64,000 nt of DNA, from NCBI GenBank assembly GCA_021371955.1, contig JAJFVD010000006.1, forward strand, positions 110,787-174,786, written 5' to 3'. Each line of letters opens with the position of its first letter. The first letter of the stretch is position 1. Made by a program: the position numbers and the translations under genes. Of this stretch, positions 62,680 through 64,000 are shown in pieces. The notes under the pieces were generated by a model. That model ran no database searches and was not told the origin of the DNA. It saw only the letters and a list, made by a program, of their open reading frames with translations. This stretch comes from Bacteroidales bacterium (GTDB lineage Bacteria > Bacteroidota > Bacteroidia > Bacteroidales > UBA932).

Positions 62680-64000
62680 TTACATACCGTTGCGACCCTT
62701 CATACGACCTGTTTTCATCAAGCCGTCGTAGTGGCGCATAAGTAAATGGCTCTCTATCTGCTGTAGCGTATCAAGGACCACACCAACAAGAATCAGCAAA
62801 GAGGTTCCGCCGTAAAACTGCGCAAACTGTCTGTCAACTCCCAACATCGAGGCAAATGCAGGCAAAATAGCTATGATGGCAAGAAAAATCGAGCCGGGAA
62901 GCGTAATGCGTGACATTATTGAATCCAGATATTCAGCAGTTCTTTTGCCGGGTTTGATGCCCGGAATGAAACCGCCGTTTTTCTTCATATCCTCTGCCAT
63001 CATTGTAGGATTTACAGTTACTGCTGTGTAGAAGTAAGTAAATGCGACAACCATGGTTCCAAAAATGAAGTTATACCAGAACCCCGAAGGATTAGATAGT
63101 GTAGCCGCCAATCCGCGTGTAGCGTCAAAGCCGGCAAAGATTAACGGGAACATCATTAATGCCTGTGCGAAGATAATTGGCATAACGCCAGCCGCGTTTA
63201 TCTTCAAAGGTATGTACTGACGTACTCCGCCATATTGTTTGTTACCAATAATCCGTTTGGCATACTGAACCGGAATTTTGCGTGTCCCCTGCACTAGCGC
63301 TATTGTAGCGACAAATACAAAGAAGAGAATAATCAACTCTGCAATCAGCATTAGGATACCGCCTCCTGCACTTTGAGTAACCCTTGCCCCACCCTCTGCA
63401 AAAAGGGCGAATGGCAACCTCGCAATAATACCCACCATGATGATCAGAGATATACCGTTACCTAAGCCGCGATCGGTAATTCTCTCTCCTAACCACATAA
63501 TGAACATTGTACCGCCAATCAAAACTACGGTAGCGAAAATATTAAAAGTAAATCCCTTAAACAGGAATGCTGCTTCAGGCAATTGAACGTGCAGGTTGGC
63601 CATATAGGCAGGTCCCTGCAGCAAAAGAATCACAATTGTTAGATAGCGTGTCCACTGATTCATTTTCCTTCGGCCGCTTTCGCCTTCACGTTGCAGACGC
63701 TGGAAGTAAGGAATCATAATTCCCAAGAGCTGAATAACAATGGATGCAGAGATATATGGCATTACCCCCAATGCAAATATGGAGGCATTACCAAATGCAC
63801 CGCCGGAAAACATATTGAGGAGTCCCAATAGTCCTTCGGAGGCCTGGCTCTGCAGATTTCCCAGCTGTGTTGGGTCTATTCCGGGCATAACCACATAGCT
63901 GCCCAGACGGTAAACCAGCAGCAAAAGGAGAGTATAAACTATCCTTTTGCGCAGCTCTTCAATCTTGAAAATATTTTTAAGTGTTTCAATAAATTTTTTC
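62680..64000 (-). CDS. secY: Preprotein translocase subunit SecY (5' end cut by the window)
   Basis: The frame stays open through the window edge. The bases at 63999-63994 would encode KK after a likely ATG whose G is base 64000, so only the first two bases of the start appear missing (about 440 residues in all). Ten membrane helices are visible, with the plug region near MFSGGAFGNASIFALGVMPY and the C-terminal cytoplasmic loop KPGKRTAEYLD used for SecA or ribosome contact. SecY is the channel of the general secretion system. It is the most upstream gene of the ribosomal run in this window. Confidence 0.97.
   Translation of the reverse strand, partial: KKFIETLKNIFKIEELRKRIVYTLLLLLVYRLGSYVVMPGIDPTQLGNLQSQASEGLLGLLNMFSGGAFGNASIFALGVMPYISASIVIQLLGIMIPYFQRLQREGESGRRKMNQWTRYLTIVILLLQGPAYMANLHVQLPEAAFLFKGFTFNIFATVVLIGGTMFIMWLGERITDRGLGNGISLIIMVGIIARLPFALFAEGGARVTQSAGGGILMLIAELIILFFVFVATIALVQGTRKIPVQYAKRIIGNKQYGGVRQYIPLKINAAGVMPIIFAQALMMFPLIFAGFDATRGLAATLSNPSGFWYNFIFGTMVVAFTYFYTAVTVNPTMMAEDMKKNGGFIPGIKPGKRTAEYLDSIMSRITLPGSIFLAIIAILPAFASMLGVDRQFAQFYGGTSLLILVGVVLDTLQQIESHLLMRHYDGLMKTGRMKGRNGM

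Noticed and set aside
1..64000. CRISPR arrays, tRNAs, insertion sequences or phage genes
   Set aside because: No regular short repeats, cloverleaf genes, transposase or integrase frames were recognised by reading both strands; a tool scan could still find short elements.

Overview
The window comes from a member of the Bacteroidota, most likely Bacteroidales (inference). The evidence is a SusC/SusD pair, an ECF sigma/FecR/TonB-receptor cassette, GSCFA and CDGSH proteins, many TAnnTTTG promoter boxes of the Bacteroidetes type, and Bacteroidota-style variants of L36 and Tgt. No tRNA, rRNA, insertion sequence, phage gene or CRISPR array was seen. Coding density is high and no gene-free stretch exceeds 300 bases.

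Region 1 (1-12.4 kb) is an outer-membrane uptake island. A histidine kinase tail is followed, all on the minus strand, by a DUF2202 ferritin-like lipoprotein, a TonB-dependent receptor, a FecR anti-sigma, an ECF sigma factor, SusD, SusC and a membrane-bound AraC regulator. A shared bipartite motif, GTAGGGT-N15-CGGTATA, stands upstream of the sigma gene and again upstream of the DUF2202 gene. It is a candidate promoter for this ECF sigma factor. SusCD has its own Bacteroidetes-type promoter and is separated from the sigma operon by a strong terminator.

Region 2 (12.6-23.6 kb) is envelope and efflux: a MATE exporter, a serine hydrolase, a second TonB receptor and a MFP-RND-TolC pump, then a small CDGSH iron-sulfur gene.

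Region 3 (23.6-28.9 kb) is molybdenum metabolism: a TrmH-type methyltransferase, an unusually short MoaA, MoaC, a MOSC-MogA fusion, a polyferredoxin and molybdate-type ABC permease and ATPase genes, with no ModA-like binding protein.

Region 4 (28.9-42.1 kb, minus strand) holds the complete Rnf Na+/H+-pumping ferredoxin:NAD oxidoreductase set (RseC-like, rnfB, C, D, G, E, A and a TPR gene). Behind it lie DUF3108, dnaB, a class III aminotransferase, a zinc-ribbon coiled coil, Nif3, a MerR-like protein and two M23 peptidases.

Region 5 (42.2-58.3 kb) is mixed housekeeping: alaS, LptF/G-type permeases, fmt, thiamine pyrophosphokinase, HU, GSCFA, queG, a threonine dehydrogenase-like SDR, tgt with a nucleoside-type MFS transporter, a large transglutaminase lipoprotein and cutC.

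Region 6 (58.4-64 kb) is the end of the spc/alpha ribosomal operon: secY (cut by the window edge), map, infA, rpmJ, rpsM, rpsK, rpsD, rpoA, rplQ.

The most unusual non-coding signal is an 89-nt element present twice, 40 kb apart and in opposite orientation. It is 82/89 identical without gaps, has an invariant 10-bp hairpin, and abuts the start codon of two unrelated genes (a serine hydrolase and tgt) at exactly the same distance.
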